From contig NZ_JBMNUS010000001.1 in assembly GCF_050946405.1 (NCBI RefSeq), positions 62,001 through 126,000 of the forward strand: DNA of 64,000 nt, in the 5' to 3' direction. This document shows, in pieces, positions 11,826 to 20,751 of the stretch. Position 1 is the first letter of the stretch; each line of letters begins with the position of its first letter. This DNA comes from Pseudochelatococcus sp050946405 (GTDB lineage: Bacteria > Pseudomonadota > Alphaproteobacteria > Rhizobiales > Beijerinckiaceae). Both the position numbers and the translations under genes were made by a program. The notes under the pieces were generated by a model, which saw only the letters and a list, made by a program, of their open reading frames with translations, was not told where the DNA came from and ran no database searches.

Positions 11826-12655
11826 CCGAGCTGAAGGAGATCTATCTCTTCTTCGCACGCCTGTTCCATGTCGAACTGGTGGCGCTGCTGTTATCGCTGC
11901 CGCGTCTTTACGCCTTCATCAATACTTCCCAGCTTCTCAGCACGAGCGCGGTGCCGCAACTGCCGCGCACCGCATGCATTCTGTCGCTGTCCGTCATCAG
12001 CGTGCCGATCAACATGCCGCACGCGGCGCAGTTCGACGGTTCCTTCGTCACCTTCGCCCTGCTCTTCGCGAAGGAATACGCGCTCGGCTTCGTCATGGGC
12101 TATCTCGTCGGCTGGATCTTCTGGTCCGTGCAGGCGGCCGGCGCGCTGATCGACAACCAGCGCGGCGCGGCCATCGCCTCGAGCATCGATCCGATGCAGG
12201 GGCACGAGGCGTCGCCGCTCGGCATCATGTTCTCGCACGTCTTCATCACCTACGTCTTCGTTACCGGCGCGATGCTGCCCATTTTCGGCCTGCTCTATCA
12301 ATCGTTCGTGCTGTGGCCCGTCACGCGCTTCATCCCCGTCATCTCGCCGGATTTCCCCGTCTTCATGCTGGCCGTGATGGATCATGCGACGCGCTTCGTG
12401 GTCATCCTGGCCGGCCCCGTCGTCGCCATCATGTTCCTGGCCGAATTCGCCCTGGCGATGGTCAGCCGCTTCGCGCCGCAGGTGCAGGTGTTCGTGCTGG
12501 CCATGCCCATCAAGAGCCTGCTGGCGCTGTTCATGCTCATATTTTACTTTGCGACACTCATCAGATACTCTGAATCGAATATTCACATCATGCATCGATA
12601 TGCCGATTATTTCTACAATATGATCCCGCCGGCGGCGCCGGGGCCGGAGCGGTAA
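11822..12655 (+). CDS. sctT: T3SS export gate protein SctT
   Basis: SctT (YscT/FliR family), the single-copy subunit closing the export gate. The 277-residue, highly hydrophobic protein contains family stretches such as KEYALGFVMGYLVGWIFWSV and GALIDNQRGAAIASSIDPM. Coupled to sctS; sctU begins 17 bases downstream. Confidence 0.97.
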   Translation: MTELKEIYLFFARLFHVELVALLLSLPRLYAFINTSQLLSTSAVPQLPRTACILSLSVISVPINMPHAAQFDGSFVTFALLFAKEYALGFVMGYLVGWIFWSVQAAGALIDNQRGAAIASSIDPMQGHEASPLGIMFSHVFITYVFVTGAMLPIFGLLYQSFVLWPVTRFIPVISPDFPVFMLAVMDHATRFVVILAGPVVAIMFLAEFALAMVSRFAPQVQVFVLAMPIKSLLALFMLIFYFATLIRYSESNIHIMHRYADYFYNMIPPAAPGPER

Positions 12656-12672
12656 AGGGATAGCGAAGCGCC

Positions 12673-13854
12673 ATGAGCGAAAAGTCATCCGGCGAGAAAA
12701 CCGAACAGCCGACGCCCAAACGATTGCGCGACGCCCGCAAGAAGGGGCAGGTGGCGCGCAGCACGGAAGTCGTCACCACCATGTCGCTGTTTTCCGTGAT
12801 CGCGTTCATCTGGGTGACGTGGGAGGGCACGATGGAAAGCCTGCTCGCCATGTTCGACAAGGTGGCGCTGCTTGCCGAGGGCAATTTCCGGGTCAACGCG
12901 ATCAAGGCCGTCGATCTCATCGGACGCGACGTCGCGGGTGTGCTGCTGCCCCTGCTCGGCGTCGTCCTGCTGGCGGGCATCGTCGCCAACTGCTTCCAGA
13001 CCGGCATTCTGTTCTCGACGGAATCGCTGAAGCCCAATCTCGACAAGGTGAGCCCCGCCAAGGGCTTCAAACGCATCTTCTCGATGAAGCAGGTTGTCGA
13101 GACGATCAAGTCGATCCTCAAGATCGTGATTCTGTCGATCCTGCTTTACTTCGTCGTCTACGAAGCCATCGGCGCCTATATATCGGCTATTTCCTGCGGC
13201 ATGCCCTGTCTGGCCGGCGTGACATCGCATTTCATGTTCCAGACCTTCGTCTATTCCGGCCTCACCTTCATCGTCGTCGCGCTCGCGGACATCGTTTATC
13301 AGCGCCACAGCTACATCAAGGGCCTGATGATGACGAAGGACGAAATCAAGCGCGAGTACAAGGAGAGCGAAGGCGACCCGCACATCAAGGGCAAGCGCCG
13401 GCAACTCGCGCAGGAACTGGTGATGGGCGGCGGCAGCGCGGCGGCGCGAAAGGGCAGCGCCGTGGTGGTGAACCCGACGCATATCGCCGTGGTGCTCCTG
13501 TATGTTCCCGACGAAACGCCGCTGCCCATCGTGACCGCGAAGGGGCGCAACCGGAACGCCCATTTCCTGCGCACGCAGGCGGAGGAGGCGGGCGTGCCCG
13601 TCTTCAGAAACGTCGAGCTGGCGCGCGCGCTCTACGCGGAGGCGGAAGTGGACACTTACGTGCCGACGGAGCTGTTCGACGCCGTCGCGGAGGTGCTGGC
13701 GTGGGTCGCGCGCAACAAGGATGCGCTGTACAACGGGCCTCTCGGCCACGGCGTGCTCGACATGGAAGCCGGCGACCACAAGGCGGACATCGCGAAGCAA
13801 AACGCCGACGCGCCGCCGCCCTACTCCAGCAACCAGGCGAGTTCCTGGCCGTAG
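12673..13854 (+). CDS. sctU: T3SS autocleaving switch protein SctU
   Basis: SctU (YscU/FlhB family) controls the switch from needle to later substrates. It shows the N-terminal EKTEQPTPKRLRDARKKGQV motif, four membrane helices and the cytoplasmic domain with the autocleavage motif NPTH at about residues 267-270 (cleavage between Asn and Pro). The 393-residue length includes a C-terminal extension of about 40 residues beyond the usual end. Its last 34 bases overlap the convergent sctD gene. Confidence 0.98.
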   Translation: MSEKSSGEKTEQPTPKRLRDARKKGQVARSTEVVTTMSLFSVIAFIWVTWEGTMESLLAMFDKVALLAEGNFRVNAIKAVDLIGRDVAGVLLPLLGVVLLAGIVANCFQTGILFSTESLKPNLDKVSPAKGFKRIFSMKQVVETIKSILKIVILSILLYFVVYEAIGAYISAISCGMPCLAGVTSHFMFQTFVYSGLTFIVVALADIVYQRHSYIKGLMMTKDEIKREYKESEGDPHIKGKRRQLAQELVMGGGSAAARKGSAVVVNPTHIAVVLLYVPDETPLPIVTAKGRNRNAHFLRTQAEEAGVPVFRNVELARALYAEAEVDTYVPTELFDAVAEVLAWVARNKDALYNGPLGHGVLDMEAGDHKADIAKQNADAPPPYSSNQASSWP

Positions 13855-16800
13855 ATCATCACGGCGAGGCCGCTCGCGACTTCCATCATCACGCCCAGCT
13901 CGCCGACCGCGAGCAGACGGCTTGCCGCGTCCGGCGCGGCGCCCTCGTTGATTTTCCGGCCGTCGCGAGTCTGGATGAAGCGCACGGGCGCACCCGGCCC
14001 GGCGCCCGACACATCGAGCGCATAGGGCGGAATATCCCGCAGGATGAAGCGGATGAAGCCGGGATTGCGCTCGATCTCGCGCAGGAAGACCGAGCGTCCG
14101 GCGGTCGCGGCCCCGTTACGGACGCGGTTCGCGCACAGCGCCGTGCGGCGCGGGCTGAGCGCCGCCTCCATGATGAGGCGCCGGGCGCCCAGCTCGAAAC
14201 TCGACAGCGAAAGCGTCTGCCCCACGCTCAGGATATCGAGCCAGAAAAGCGCCGTCAGCGCGTTGTCCGGCATCAGCGCCGCGCCCGGCCAGCAAGCATC
14301 CGCGCCGTCGACACCGGCGGCGGCGGGCAGATATTGATCGTGCAGCCGCTGGCGCGCCAGCCTCGTCGGCGGTCCGGCGGTTCCGGGGGGCTGCTGCATC
14401 GCGGTCAGACGCTCCATCGCGCCCAGCAACGCCCCCATGCCGCCGGCATGCTGAAGACGGCCGTCCCGCCATTGCTCGAGCAGCAGTCGCGTGCTGTTCT
14501 CCAGCGAGGGCGCGGCGGACGCCACTGCCGGAGGCGGAGCGGGCGGCGGTGCGACAGCGGCCCCCGAAGCGCCGACGGCCGCGTTTTCCGGCGGCGGCAC
14601 GACAAGCCCGTCGATGCCCGGCCAGAAAAGATCGTCGGCAGGAGGTTGGACGACGGCCGTGGCGACCGCCGGACGCGCCGCTCCCTCATCGGCCGGCTCG
14701 ACGCGCAGGGCGCGCAGCCCCGCGCGTGACGGAGAAGCGGAAGCGGCGGCGGCAAGCCCGCCCGCATCCGCTATGGACTGTGGCGCCAGCGCGGGCAGCG
14801 CGCGCATGCCCATGGCGGCCGCGGCGGCAGCGCCGGCGGCAGCAGATGCGGTGCGCGGGAGCATCGTTACCGGCGGGGCATCCGCGCCGCCTCCGGCCGG
14901 CGGCACGGCAAGCGCGCCCAAGCCAGCGGACGCAGCGGCAGCGCCGGCGGCAGCAGATGCGGTGCGCGGGAGCATCGTTACCGGCGGGGCATCCGCGCCG
15001 GCGGCGGACGCGGTTTGCCCCCCGGCGGCCGATGCCCCGATCGCAGCGGGCTTGGCCGACGTCGGTCCGGCGGCCCCCTCCGCGTCGGCCGGAACGGATG
15101 CGACGGCAGGCGGACGGAAAGTCGCCGGATCGCCCCCTTCGGAAAGAGCTGCCCCCGCCACGCTGCCGACAGGAGAGAGAACGGCGGAAGTCGACGAAGC
15201 GGCTTCCGCCGCGCCGGCCTCTTGCGGCGCGGGCGGGACGGACAGGCGAATGGCCGCCGGCACCGCCGCTGCGGACGCCGCGAGCGGCCCCGCAACCGGA
15301 GCGCCCCCGGAATCGAAGAACGGCGCGGCAAGGCCGATGCCGTCCGAGACCGGGAAACCGTGACCCGCGATCATCGTTCCGCCGCCATCGGGAAACAGGG
15401 CCGGCACGGCCGACGGAGAGGCCATGCGCGGCGCGGGATCGGCGGCCGGAGCGAGGCGCAAATTCTCTATGGCGCTCAGGATCGCCTGCAAATCGCCGGC
15501 CGGAGCGCCGCTCGCCATGCCCAAGCCCGCGCCCGAGCCCGCACGGGAACCGGAGCCCGAACCGGAACCGGCGACGCCCTGCGCCGGAGCGGACGCGATG
15601 CCGCCAGGCGCGCGGCCGGTATCGCGCGCGGCCTGCGCGGCGCCCGGCCCGCCCGGCCCCTGTGCCGGGCTGTCGGCATGGACCAGCACGTCGCCGGGAG
15701 CGAAATCGCCGCGCTGAAGGCGATCGACATCGAGCACGACATCACCGGCGGCGGGAGAAGAGCCGCCGATCATGATGGCGTTGGCGGGCGCGGGTGCGGC
15801 CGATACCGGCCGATCCGGCGACAGGACAGTCATGTCCTGCAACTGCACGAACGAGCGCAACCCGATATCGGCCGCGAACCGGCGTGCGTAGACTTGCAGG
15901 AAGCCCGACCAGGCGTCGATCTTCTCGACCGGCACGGCTCCCGTGGCCTCGATCAGGCCGCCGTCGAGGCGCAGCAACACCCACGGGCGAATCTGCGAAC
16001 TGTCGGCGAGCGCGTTGGCCTGTTCGAGCAGCGACGATGGCGTCCGAAGACGCGTCTCGACGGCGGTAACGCCCGGCACTCCCTCGCGCATCGTCGCGAC
16101 GAAACTCCGGGCTTCCTCGTCGTCGGGAATGCGGCCGTCGAGCGTGACCGCGCCCACCCGCGACACCTCGAAGGTGACATCGTAGCCCTTCGCCGCGATC
16201 AGACCGCCGATCTCCTGCCTGATCGCCTCCAGCACCCAGATGCGCGGATACGCGCCCGCCCGCGTGGCGTCGAGCGCGGCGACCACGGCGCGCCTCTCCG
16301 CCTGCGTGTCGACATGGCCGCTGACGTAAATGACGCCGTCGACCTCCCGCGTCACGGCGATTTCATGCGCGAACGGCAGCGCGGAAACGGCGGCGCGCAC
16401 GCGCTCCAGACCGGCGGCCGCCTCCGCCGCGCCGGGGCTGGCGCTGCTGCCGGCGGCAAGGTACCACACGGCGAGCGCGAGCAGCACGGCCAGCGCCAGC
16501 AACGGCGGCGCCAGCGTGCGCAACGGCAGGGCGCGGAAAAAGGCGGCAAGCTCCCGCCAGCGCGGCGTTTCTTCCACCACGGGCGCCGGCGCCGGCTTCT
16601 CGCCGACGTCGGCATCCGCGATCGATGTCCAGAGCGCGGAGGCCGGCCCGAGCGCCAGCCGCGTCGTGCCCGCCGTCAGAACGTCGAGCGGCTCGATCTC
16701 GTGCCAGTCGCTGCCGGCGTCGAGCGCGACGCCGTTGCCGCTGCGCAGGGAACCGGCCGCGGCGCGGACCTGGATGCCGGCGGGGCCGATGCGCAGTTCC

Positions 16801-16958
16801 AGATGGCCGTGCGCAAGGCTGACGTCGATGATCTGGATATCGTCGTCCGGCCCCGAGCCCAGCAGATAGACGCCCGGCGGCAGGGAAACCTCGACGCCGG
16901 ATTGCACGCCGCTGAGGATCTTGAGGATCGCGCCGCCGACATGTTCCGTGTCCGCCAT
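13821..16958 (-). CDS. sctD: T3SS inner membrane ring protein SctD with very long C-terminal extension
   Basis: SctD (YscD/PrgH/CdsD) forms the outer of the two inner-membrane rings. The first 400 or so residues fit the family: a cytoplasmic FHA-like domain (about 1-110), one membrane helix (about 148-170, LAPPLLALAVLLALAVWYLA) and periplasmic BON-like ring-building modules (about 190-400). Usual SctD ends there. Here about 450 residues of Ala/Pro/Gly-rich sequence follow, with a perfect 66-bp repeat, and then a folded-looking domain of about 160 residues (LENSTRLLLEQWRDG to the end) that I do not recognise. The total is 1045 residues. The ATG at 16958 is chosen over one 30 bases upstream because GGGGGAG lies 4 bases before it. 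The 3' end overlaps sctU. Confidence 0.8.
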   Translation of the reverse strand: MADTEHVGGAILKILSGVQSGVEVSLPPGVYLLGSGPDDDIQIIDVSLAHGHLELRIGPAGIQVRAAAGSLRSGNGVALDAGSDWHEIEPLDVLTAGTTRLALGPASALWTSIADADVGEKPAPAPVVEETPRWRELAAFFRALPLRTLAPPLLALAVLLALAVWYLAAGSSASPGAAEAAAGLERVRAAVSALPFAHEIAVTREVDGVIYVSGHVDTQAERRAVVAALDATRAGAYPRIWVLEAIRQEIGGLIAAKGYDVTFEVSRVGAVTLDGRIPDDEEARSFVATMREGVPGVTAVETRLRTPSSLLEQANALADSSQIRPWVLLRLDGGLIEATGAVPVEKIDAWSGFLQVYARRFAADIGLRSFVQLQDMTVLSPDRPVSAAPAPANAIMIGGSSPAAGDVVLDVDRLQRGDFAPGDVLVHADSPAQGPGGPGAAQAARDTGRAPGGIASAPAQGVAGSGSGSGSRAGSGAGLGMASGAPAGDLQAILSAIENLRLAPAADPAPRMASPSAVPALFPDGGGTMIAGHGFPVSDGIGLAAPFFDSGGAPVAGPLAASAAAVPAAIRLSVPPAPQEAGAAEAASSTSAVLSPVGSVAGAALSEGGDPATFRPPAVASVPADAEGAAGPTSAKPAAIGASAAGGQTASAAGADAPPVTMLPRTASAAAGAAAASAGLGALAVPPAGGGADAPPVTMLPRTASAAAGAAAAAAMGMRALPALAPQSIADAGGLAAAASASPSRAGLRALRVEPADEGAARPAVATAVVQPPADDLFWPGIDGLVVPPPENAAVGASGAAVAPPPAPPPAVASAAPSLENSTRLLLEQWRDGRLQHAGGMGALLGAMERLTAMQQPPGTAGPPTRLARQRLHDQYLPAAAGVDGADACWPGAALMPDNALTALFWLDILSVGQTLSLSSFELGARRLIMEAALSPRRTALCANRVRNGAATAGRSVFLREIERNPGFIRFILRDIPPYALDVSGAGPGAPVRFIQTRDGRKINEGAAPDAASRLLAVGELGVMMEVASGLAVMIYGQELAWLLE
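14824..15000. repeat. Perfect 66-bp direct repeat inside sctD
   Basis: Bases 14824-14889 and 14935-15000 are identical over 66 bp, 111 bp apart (37 codons, in frame). Each encodes the peptide GADAPPVTMLPRTASAAAGA plus flanking alanines. Perfect identity at third codon positions points to a recent duplication or continuing slippage in the low-complexity linker of SctD. Confidence 0.95.
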
Positions 16959-17247
16959 GCAACTCCCCCGCCGCTCCGAGATTTCCACACGGCTCTACCC
17001 GCCCGGCGCGGTGTGGCCGCAGGAGCGCGCCATGACATATGTTTCGCCGCCAGCGATATACACGCCAAAACTGCGTGACTCACCCCCCTATATATGGCAT
17101 TTAACTGCGCGTATTTATGTCAAATCCTATTTCTGCCGGCATTGTCTCCGGCGCCGATTTTCAGGAGGGTATGTTGCAACGTGCAGATGACATGTCTCTC
17201 CGCGCGCCGCACCGCCATCCACTTTCCGTTGCCAGGATGCGCGCCGC
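16959..17247. other. Divergent control region between sctD and the Crp-family gene
   Basis: A 289-base non-coding region between two divergent starts, less GC-rich than its surroundings around 17085-17150 (CTATATATGG, TATTTATGTCAAATCC). It must carry promoters for both directions. I see no clear consensus pair and no clear Crp-type palindrome. Confidence 0.5.
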
Positions 17248-18075
17248 ATGAGCAGCCTTGCCGCTCCTTCGTTGCCCATGGAATCCGCCCCGCCCGCGGT
17301 GGTTCGCGACTGGCGCGCGCTTCCCGTGCGGCATGAGGAGCGGGAGCCGCCGCCCGGCGGCATGACGCTCGCCGATGGCGGAAGCCTTTTTTCCGTCGCC
17401 ACGGAGTTTCGCGCGCTGGGAGCGGAGGCGGTGGCGGCGCTGGCGGCCTCGTTCACGCTGCGCAGCTTCGCGCCGCAGGACATCATCTATCTGCAAGACG
17501 ACGACGCGGAGTGCCTCTACTTCATCCGCTCCGGCTATGTCCGGCTCTCGTACCTGATGGAGGACGGCTCCGCCGTGCTGTGCGGGGTGCTGCCGCCGGG
17601 CGAAAGCTTCGGCGAGCTGGGCGTTTTCGAGGGCGGCACGCATTGCGACATGGCAAGCGCGATCGGCGGCGTCACGGTCGCGGCCGTGCCGCTGCACCAG
17701 TATCGCATCCTGCGGGAGCGCTTCCCGGAGATCGCCACGGCGGTGGCGCGCGTCGTGGCGCGCCGCTATCGCAGCTATGTCGAGCTAACGCGCATGCTCA
17801 GCCTCAGGACGCTGGCGGCGCGGCTCGCGCAGGCGCTGCTGCGGCTCGCCGACGGGCTCGGCACGCGCATCAAGGTGGGCGAGCGCATCTGCCCCTGCGT
17901 CGGCCCGGCGGTGACGCAAACCGATCTCGGCCTGATGGCGCGCGGCGCGCGCAGCAACGTCAACCGCACGCTGAAGGGGTGGGAGCGCGAACGCTGGATC
18001 GCCATCCGCGACCGCTCCATCATCATCCTCAACCGGCCGCGGCTCGAGTCGCTGGCCTTGCAGGAGGAGTTCTGA
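17248..18075 (+). CDS. Crp/Fnr-family transcription regulator in the T3SS locus
   Basis: A 275-residue regulator with an N-terminal cyclic-nucleotide-binding-like beta-roll (about 60-170; note GELGVFEGGTHCDMASA in the phosphate-binding position) and a C-terminal Crp-type winged helix (about 195-265; VTQTDLGLMARGARSNVNRT as the recognition region). About 45 extra residues precede the usual start. The FNR cysteine cluster is absent. The stop overlaps the next gene's ATG (TGATG), so it is translated together with the needle chaperone and needle genes and very likely controls this locus. The effector is unknown. Confidence 0.88.
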   Translation: MSSLAAPSLPMESAPPAVVRDWRALPVRHEEREPPPGGMTLADGGSLFSVATEFRALGAEAVAALAASFTLRSFAPQDIIYLQDDDAECLYFIRSGYVRLSYLMEDGSAVLCGVLPPGESFGELGVFEGGTHCDMASAIGGVTVAAVPLHQYRILRERFPEIATAVARVVARRYRSYVELTRMLSLRTLAARLAQALLRLADGLGTRIKVGERICPCVGPAVTQTDLGLMARGARSNVNRTLKGWERERWIAIRDRSIIILNRPRLESLALQEEF

Positions 18076-18350
18076 TGAGCACGCTTCCGACCGGCGACGA
18101 AAGGCGGCCCGCCGTTGCGGCCGGCGGCGACAACGCGCCTTTCCCGCTCACCGAGCTGGAGGAACTGCTCGCGTCCGACAACCGCGAGGCGGCGGCGCGG
18201 CAGATCCTGGATCGTCTGGACCACATGGGGCGGCAACTCGCCGGCCTGCGGGACAGCGGCCTGAACGCCGGCGATTTCAGCCGGTGCAATCTCATGCTCG
18301 GCGCCGTTCAGGCGGCGCGCAGCTTCATATCACGCCTGTGCAACGGATAA
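18075..18350 (+). CDS. Small helical protein, YscE-like needle co-chaperone candidate
   Basis: A 91-residue protein whose start codon overlaps the regulator's stop, 19 bases before the needle gene. The last 50 residues form two helices joined at a Gly-rich turn (LDRLDHMGRQLAGLRDSGLN then LMLGAVQAARSFISRL), the pattern of YscE/PscE co-chaperones, which with a TPR partner (YscG) keep needle monomers from polymerising in the cytoplasm. A TPR gene that could be the partner is at 20752-21138. Identity is by fold pattern and position, not by clear homology. Confidence 0.5.
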   Translation: MSTLPTGDERRPAVAAGGDNAPFPLTELEELLASDNREAAARQILDRLDHMGRQLAGLRDSGLNAGDFSRCNLMLGAVQAARSFISRLCNG

Positions 18351-18369
18351 TGGAACAAGGAGATTCAAC

Positions 18370-18696
18370 ATGGCAGCAACCGGCGCAACCAACGGTACAA
18401 CGGTTTTTTACGGCACCTCCGGCCTCGCGATCCCCAGCCCCGTCATCAACGTCGACCCGTACGAGCATCGCGACGGCTTCGACCTCATCTGGCGGCAAAA
18501 CTACCTTCAGAAGCAGATGGAGGAGATGGAAACGCAGATCGCGGCCATCGAGCAGAACGCCAACCTGTCCGATACGGAACGCATGTTCGCCATGCAGATG
18601 GCGATGAACTCCTGGTCGGCGATCAGCAACCTGCGCACCAACATGCTCAAGACGGTATCCGACACGCTCAAGGCCGTTGTCCGCAACGTCGCGTGA
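18370..18696 (+). CDS. sctF: T3SS needle subunit SctF
   Basis: A 108-residue helical protein with the needle-family ending: NSWSAISNLRTNMLKTVSDT followed by LKAVVRNVA, matching the conserved WS..NLRS..vK...Dt.k.Il pattern of YscF/PrgI/MxiH. Most needle subunits have about 80-87 residues; the extra 25 are an N-terminal Gly/Thr-rich arm before the first helix. An AAGGAG site stands 7 bases before the ATG. Flanked by the putative co-chaperone and the gatekeeper. Confidence 0.8.
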   Translation: MAATGATNGTTVFYGTSGLAIPSPVINVDPYEHRDGFDLIWRQNYLQKQMEEMETQIAAIEQNANLSDTERMFAMQMAMNSWSAISNLRTNMLKTVSDTLKAVVRNVA

Positions 18697-18742
18697 TATC
18701 CCTGTGGGGATATTCCGCGCCGTTTCATGATGGCGGAGCTCG

Positions 18743-20269
18743 ATGAGCAATATCAACCAGTTTGCGAGAACCTCGCTGCCGCCCGATACGATCGAGGCGC
18801 AGCAGGGTCGCAACCTGAACACGGCCTTTTCGGAGCCGAACGCCGTCAACCACGCGGCGGTGGAAGTCGGCGCACGCAAGGGCGAGACCGTGACGCAGAT
18901 GGCCGGCCAGTCGGCGGCCGGCCTTCTCGACACCGACAATCTCGAAGAAGCGGGAGCGCTGCTCACCGGCCACGTCAAGGGCCTCGGCGACAAGCTCGGC
19001 GAGAGGAAACGCAACATCGAGCGGCGCGCCGTCACCGGCAAGGGCGGCGCGGGCGAATCGGGCGACACGGGCTCGGCGACCGCCGATACCGATGAGCCCG
19101 GCGATCAGGTGCGGCGTCTGCTCGCCTTCCGCGATTTCACCGGCGGCAGGGATGGCCGCGGCGGCGGTGGCGGCGCCGGTCAGCAGCAGCAACAGCGTCA
19201 GTACGCCCGGCTCCAGGCGCAGACGGGCGAGAAAATCCGCAAGGCTTCCGGCGATTTGCTCAAAAGCCTTTCCGCCATCCGCAACACCCTCGGCGGGCGG
19301 GCGCGGACAGGCGCCGTGGGCGAACAGGCGCAGCAGCGCGAGGTGAGAAACCGGATCTGGGACGCGCTGCGCACATATGACGCCGACGCCGTGCAGCAAC
19401 TGGCGGCGCTGGAGATCGTATCGAGCCAGTTCACGGGCGACGACCCCGCCGACAGCGCGCTGCTCGCGGCGCTGAACGCCGTGCGGAGCGAGTTCGACGA
19501 AGCGACGGTCGGGCGCGCCGTGCGCGAAACGATGTCGGCCATCGGCCGCCTCACGGTCGCCGAGGCGACGCATGAAAGCAGCCCGTCGCTGTTCCGCGAG
19601 CAGCAGCGGCAGCTCATGCGCGAAAGCCGCAACTTCAGCGACATTTTCGAGGCGCTGAAGAACTTCGATCCCACGCGCAAGCTCGGCGATATCGTGAGCG
19701 ACTTCATGGCCGGCGCCGGCAGCAATCTTGCGGACGGCACCGGCCCGGCGCTGGACGACGATTTCCGCCATCATCTGCTGACCGAAATCGCCGTGCTGAA
19801 GAAGCTCAATTCCGTATTCGACCACACCGCGCAAAAGGTGGTGACCCCGATGAGCCGGCTTCTCGGCAGGGGGCAGATCGATACCGTCGCCGTCACCCGC
19901 GCCATTCTCGGTTTCGTCTCCGACGACAATGTCGACCGCAGCGCGGCCAGACAGCTCGAAACCGTGCTGCCGGGCCAGGCAGCGCCGTCGGACCGCGTCA
20001 TGTACTCGACCTGCGTGCTCGAGCTGCACCGGGAGCTGCCGGACGATCTGTTTCCCGAAGGGGAAATCAACGGCGATGCGGTGCATCGCAATGCGCAAGG
20101 CGCCGTTCTGCTCTCGTGGTGCGAGGAACTCGCGGCCGAGGAGGAGGAGGACGAGGAGCGCCGCGGCGGGGGCGGGCAGGACGCGGAAAGCGGCGGCGAC
20201 CGGCAGGACGAGGAGGATCGCGCCGAAGGCGGTAACGGCATCATGAAACCTGCGCGAGCCCACCGATGA
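18743..20269 (+). CDS. sctW: T3SS gatekeeper SctW (YopN/MxiC/HrpJ-like)
   Basis: A 508-residue soluble helical protein following the needle gene. Gatekeepers plug the export gate until host contact and set the order of translocators and effectors. The region about 275-345 (RRQLMRESRNFSDIFEALKN, then the KLGDIVSDFMAGAGSNL stretch) resembles the HrpJ/YopN domain, and the C-terminal half resembles the TyeA-like part. The N-terminal 150 residues are disordered with Gly and Gln runs, and the last 45 are very acidic; both make it longer than the usual 290-400 residues. Overlaps the following chaperone gene by ATGA. Confidence 0.7.
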   Translation: MSNINQFARTSLPPDTIEAQQGRNLNTAFSEPNAVNHAAVEVGARKGETVTQMAGQSAAGLLDTDNLEEAGALLTGHVKGLGDKLGERKRNIERRAVTGKGGAGESGDTGSATADTDEPGDQVRRLLAFRDFTGGRDGRGGGGGAGQQQQQRQYARLQAQTGEKIRKASGDLLKSLSAIRNTLGGRARTGAVGEQAQQREVRNRIWDALRTYDADAVQQLAALEIVSSQFTGDDPADSALLAALNAVRSEFDEATVGRAVRETMSAIGRLTVAEATHESSPSLFREQQRQLMRESRNFSDIFEALKNFDPTRKLGDIVSDFMAGAGSNLADGTGPALDDDFRHHLLTEIAVLKKLNSVFDHTAQKVVTPMSRLLGRGQIDTVAVTRAILGFVSDDNVDRSAARQLETVLPGQAAPSDRVMYSTCVLELHRELPDDLFPEGEINGDAVHRNAQGAVLLSWCEELAAEEEEDEERRGGGGQDAESGGDRQDEEDRAEGGNGIMKPARAHR

Positions 20270-20649
20270 CGACACAGCTTTCCGGCAATGCCCTGCACGC
20301 GATCAACGATTTTGCGGCGCGCGCCGGCATATCGGCGACGCCGGCGCAGGACGGCACCTTCGTTTTCCGCTTCGAGCGCTCGGGCGACCTGACATTCATG
20401 CCCGCGCTCGACGGCAAGCGGCTCATCGTCAGCCTGTTGCGGACGCCGGCTTACGAGGACCCCGCGCGGGAACTCAAGGCCCTGCGGGCGGCCGGAGCCG
20501 ATCTCGCCACCGGCCTCTTCCTCCACGCGGCGCTGACCACGCATGGCGCCATCGTGTTTTCGTTCGCGTTGGAGGAAAACGAGATCGATCCGCCCCGCAT
20601 CGAACGCTGCGTCGACCGCCTCATCGACGTGCACAACCGGCTGGGATAG
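20266..20649 (+). CDS. T3SS chaperone, CesT/SycE-like
   Basis: A 127-residue acidic protein with the alpha-beta pattern of class I secretion chaperones: an N-terminal helix (ALHAINDFAARAG), then beta strands (GTFVFRFERSGDLTFMPALD, KRLIVSLLRTP) and a C-terminal helix. It overlaps sctW by ATGA, so it may serve the gatekeeper, in the way SycN/YscB serve YopN. No effector gene is seen next to it. Confidence 0.65.
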   Translation: MTTQLSGNALHAINDFAARAGISATPAQDGTFVFRFERSGDLTFMPALDGKRLIVSLLRTPAYEDPARELKALRAAGADLATGLFLHAALTTHGAIVFSFALEENEIDPPRIERCVDRLIDVHNRLG

Positions 20650-20751
20650 CGCATGACCTTGTTCCAGAAGCGCTATCCGCATCATGGGATCGCGCGCCGT
20701 CTTCCGGTTTCGACGCGGTCGATGCCGGGAGACGGCGCGGCTTGTCCCGCC

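Noticed and set aside
4158..13854. Possible flagellar export locus
   Set aside because: SctN, SctR-U and SctV have flagellar relatives, but the lipoprotein SctJ, needle, inner rod, gatekeeper, chaperones and secretin, and the lack of any flagellin, rod, hook or motor-switch genes, identify a non-flagellar T3SS.
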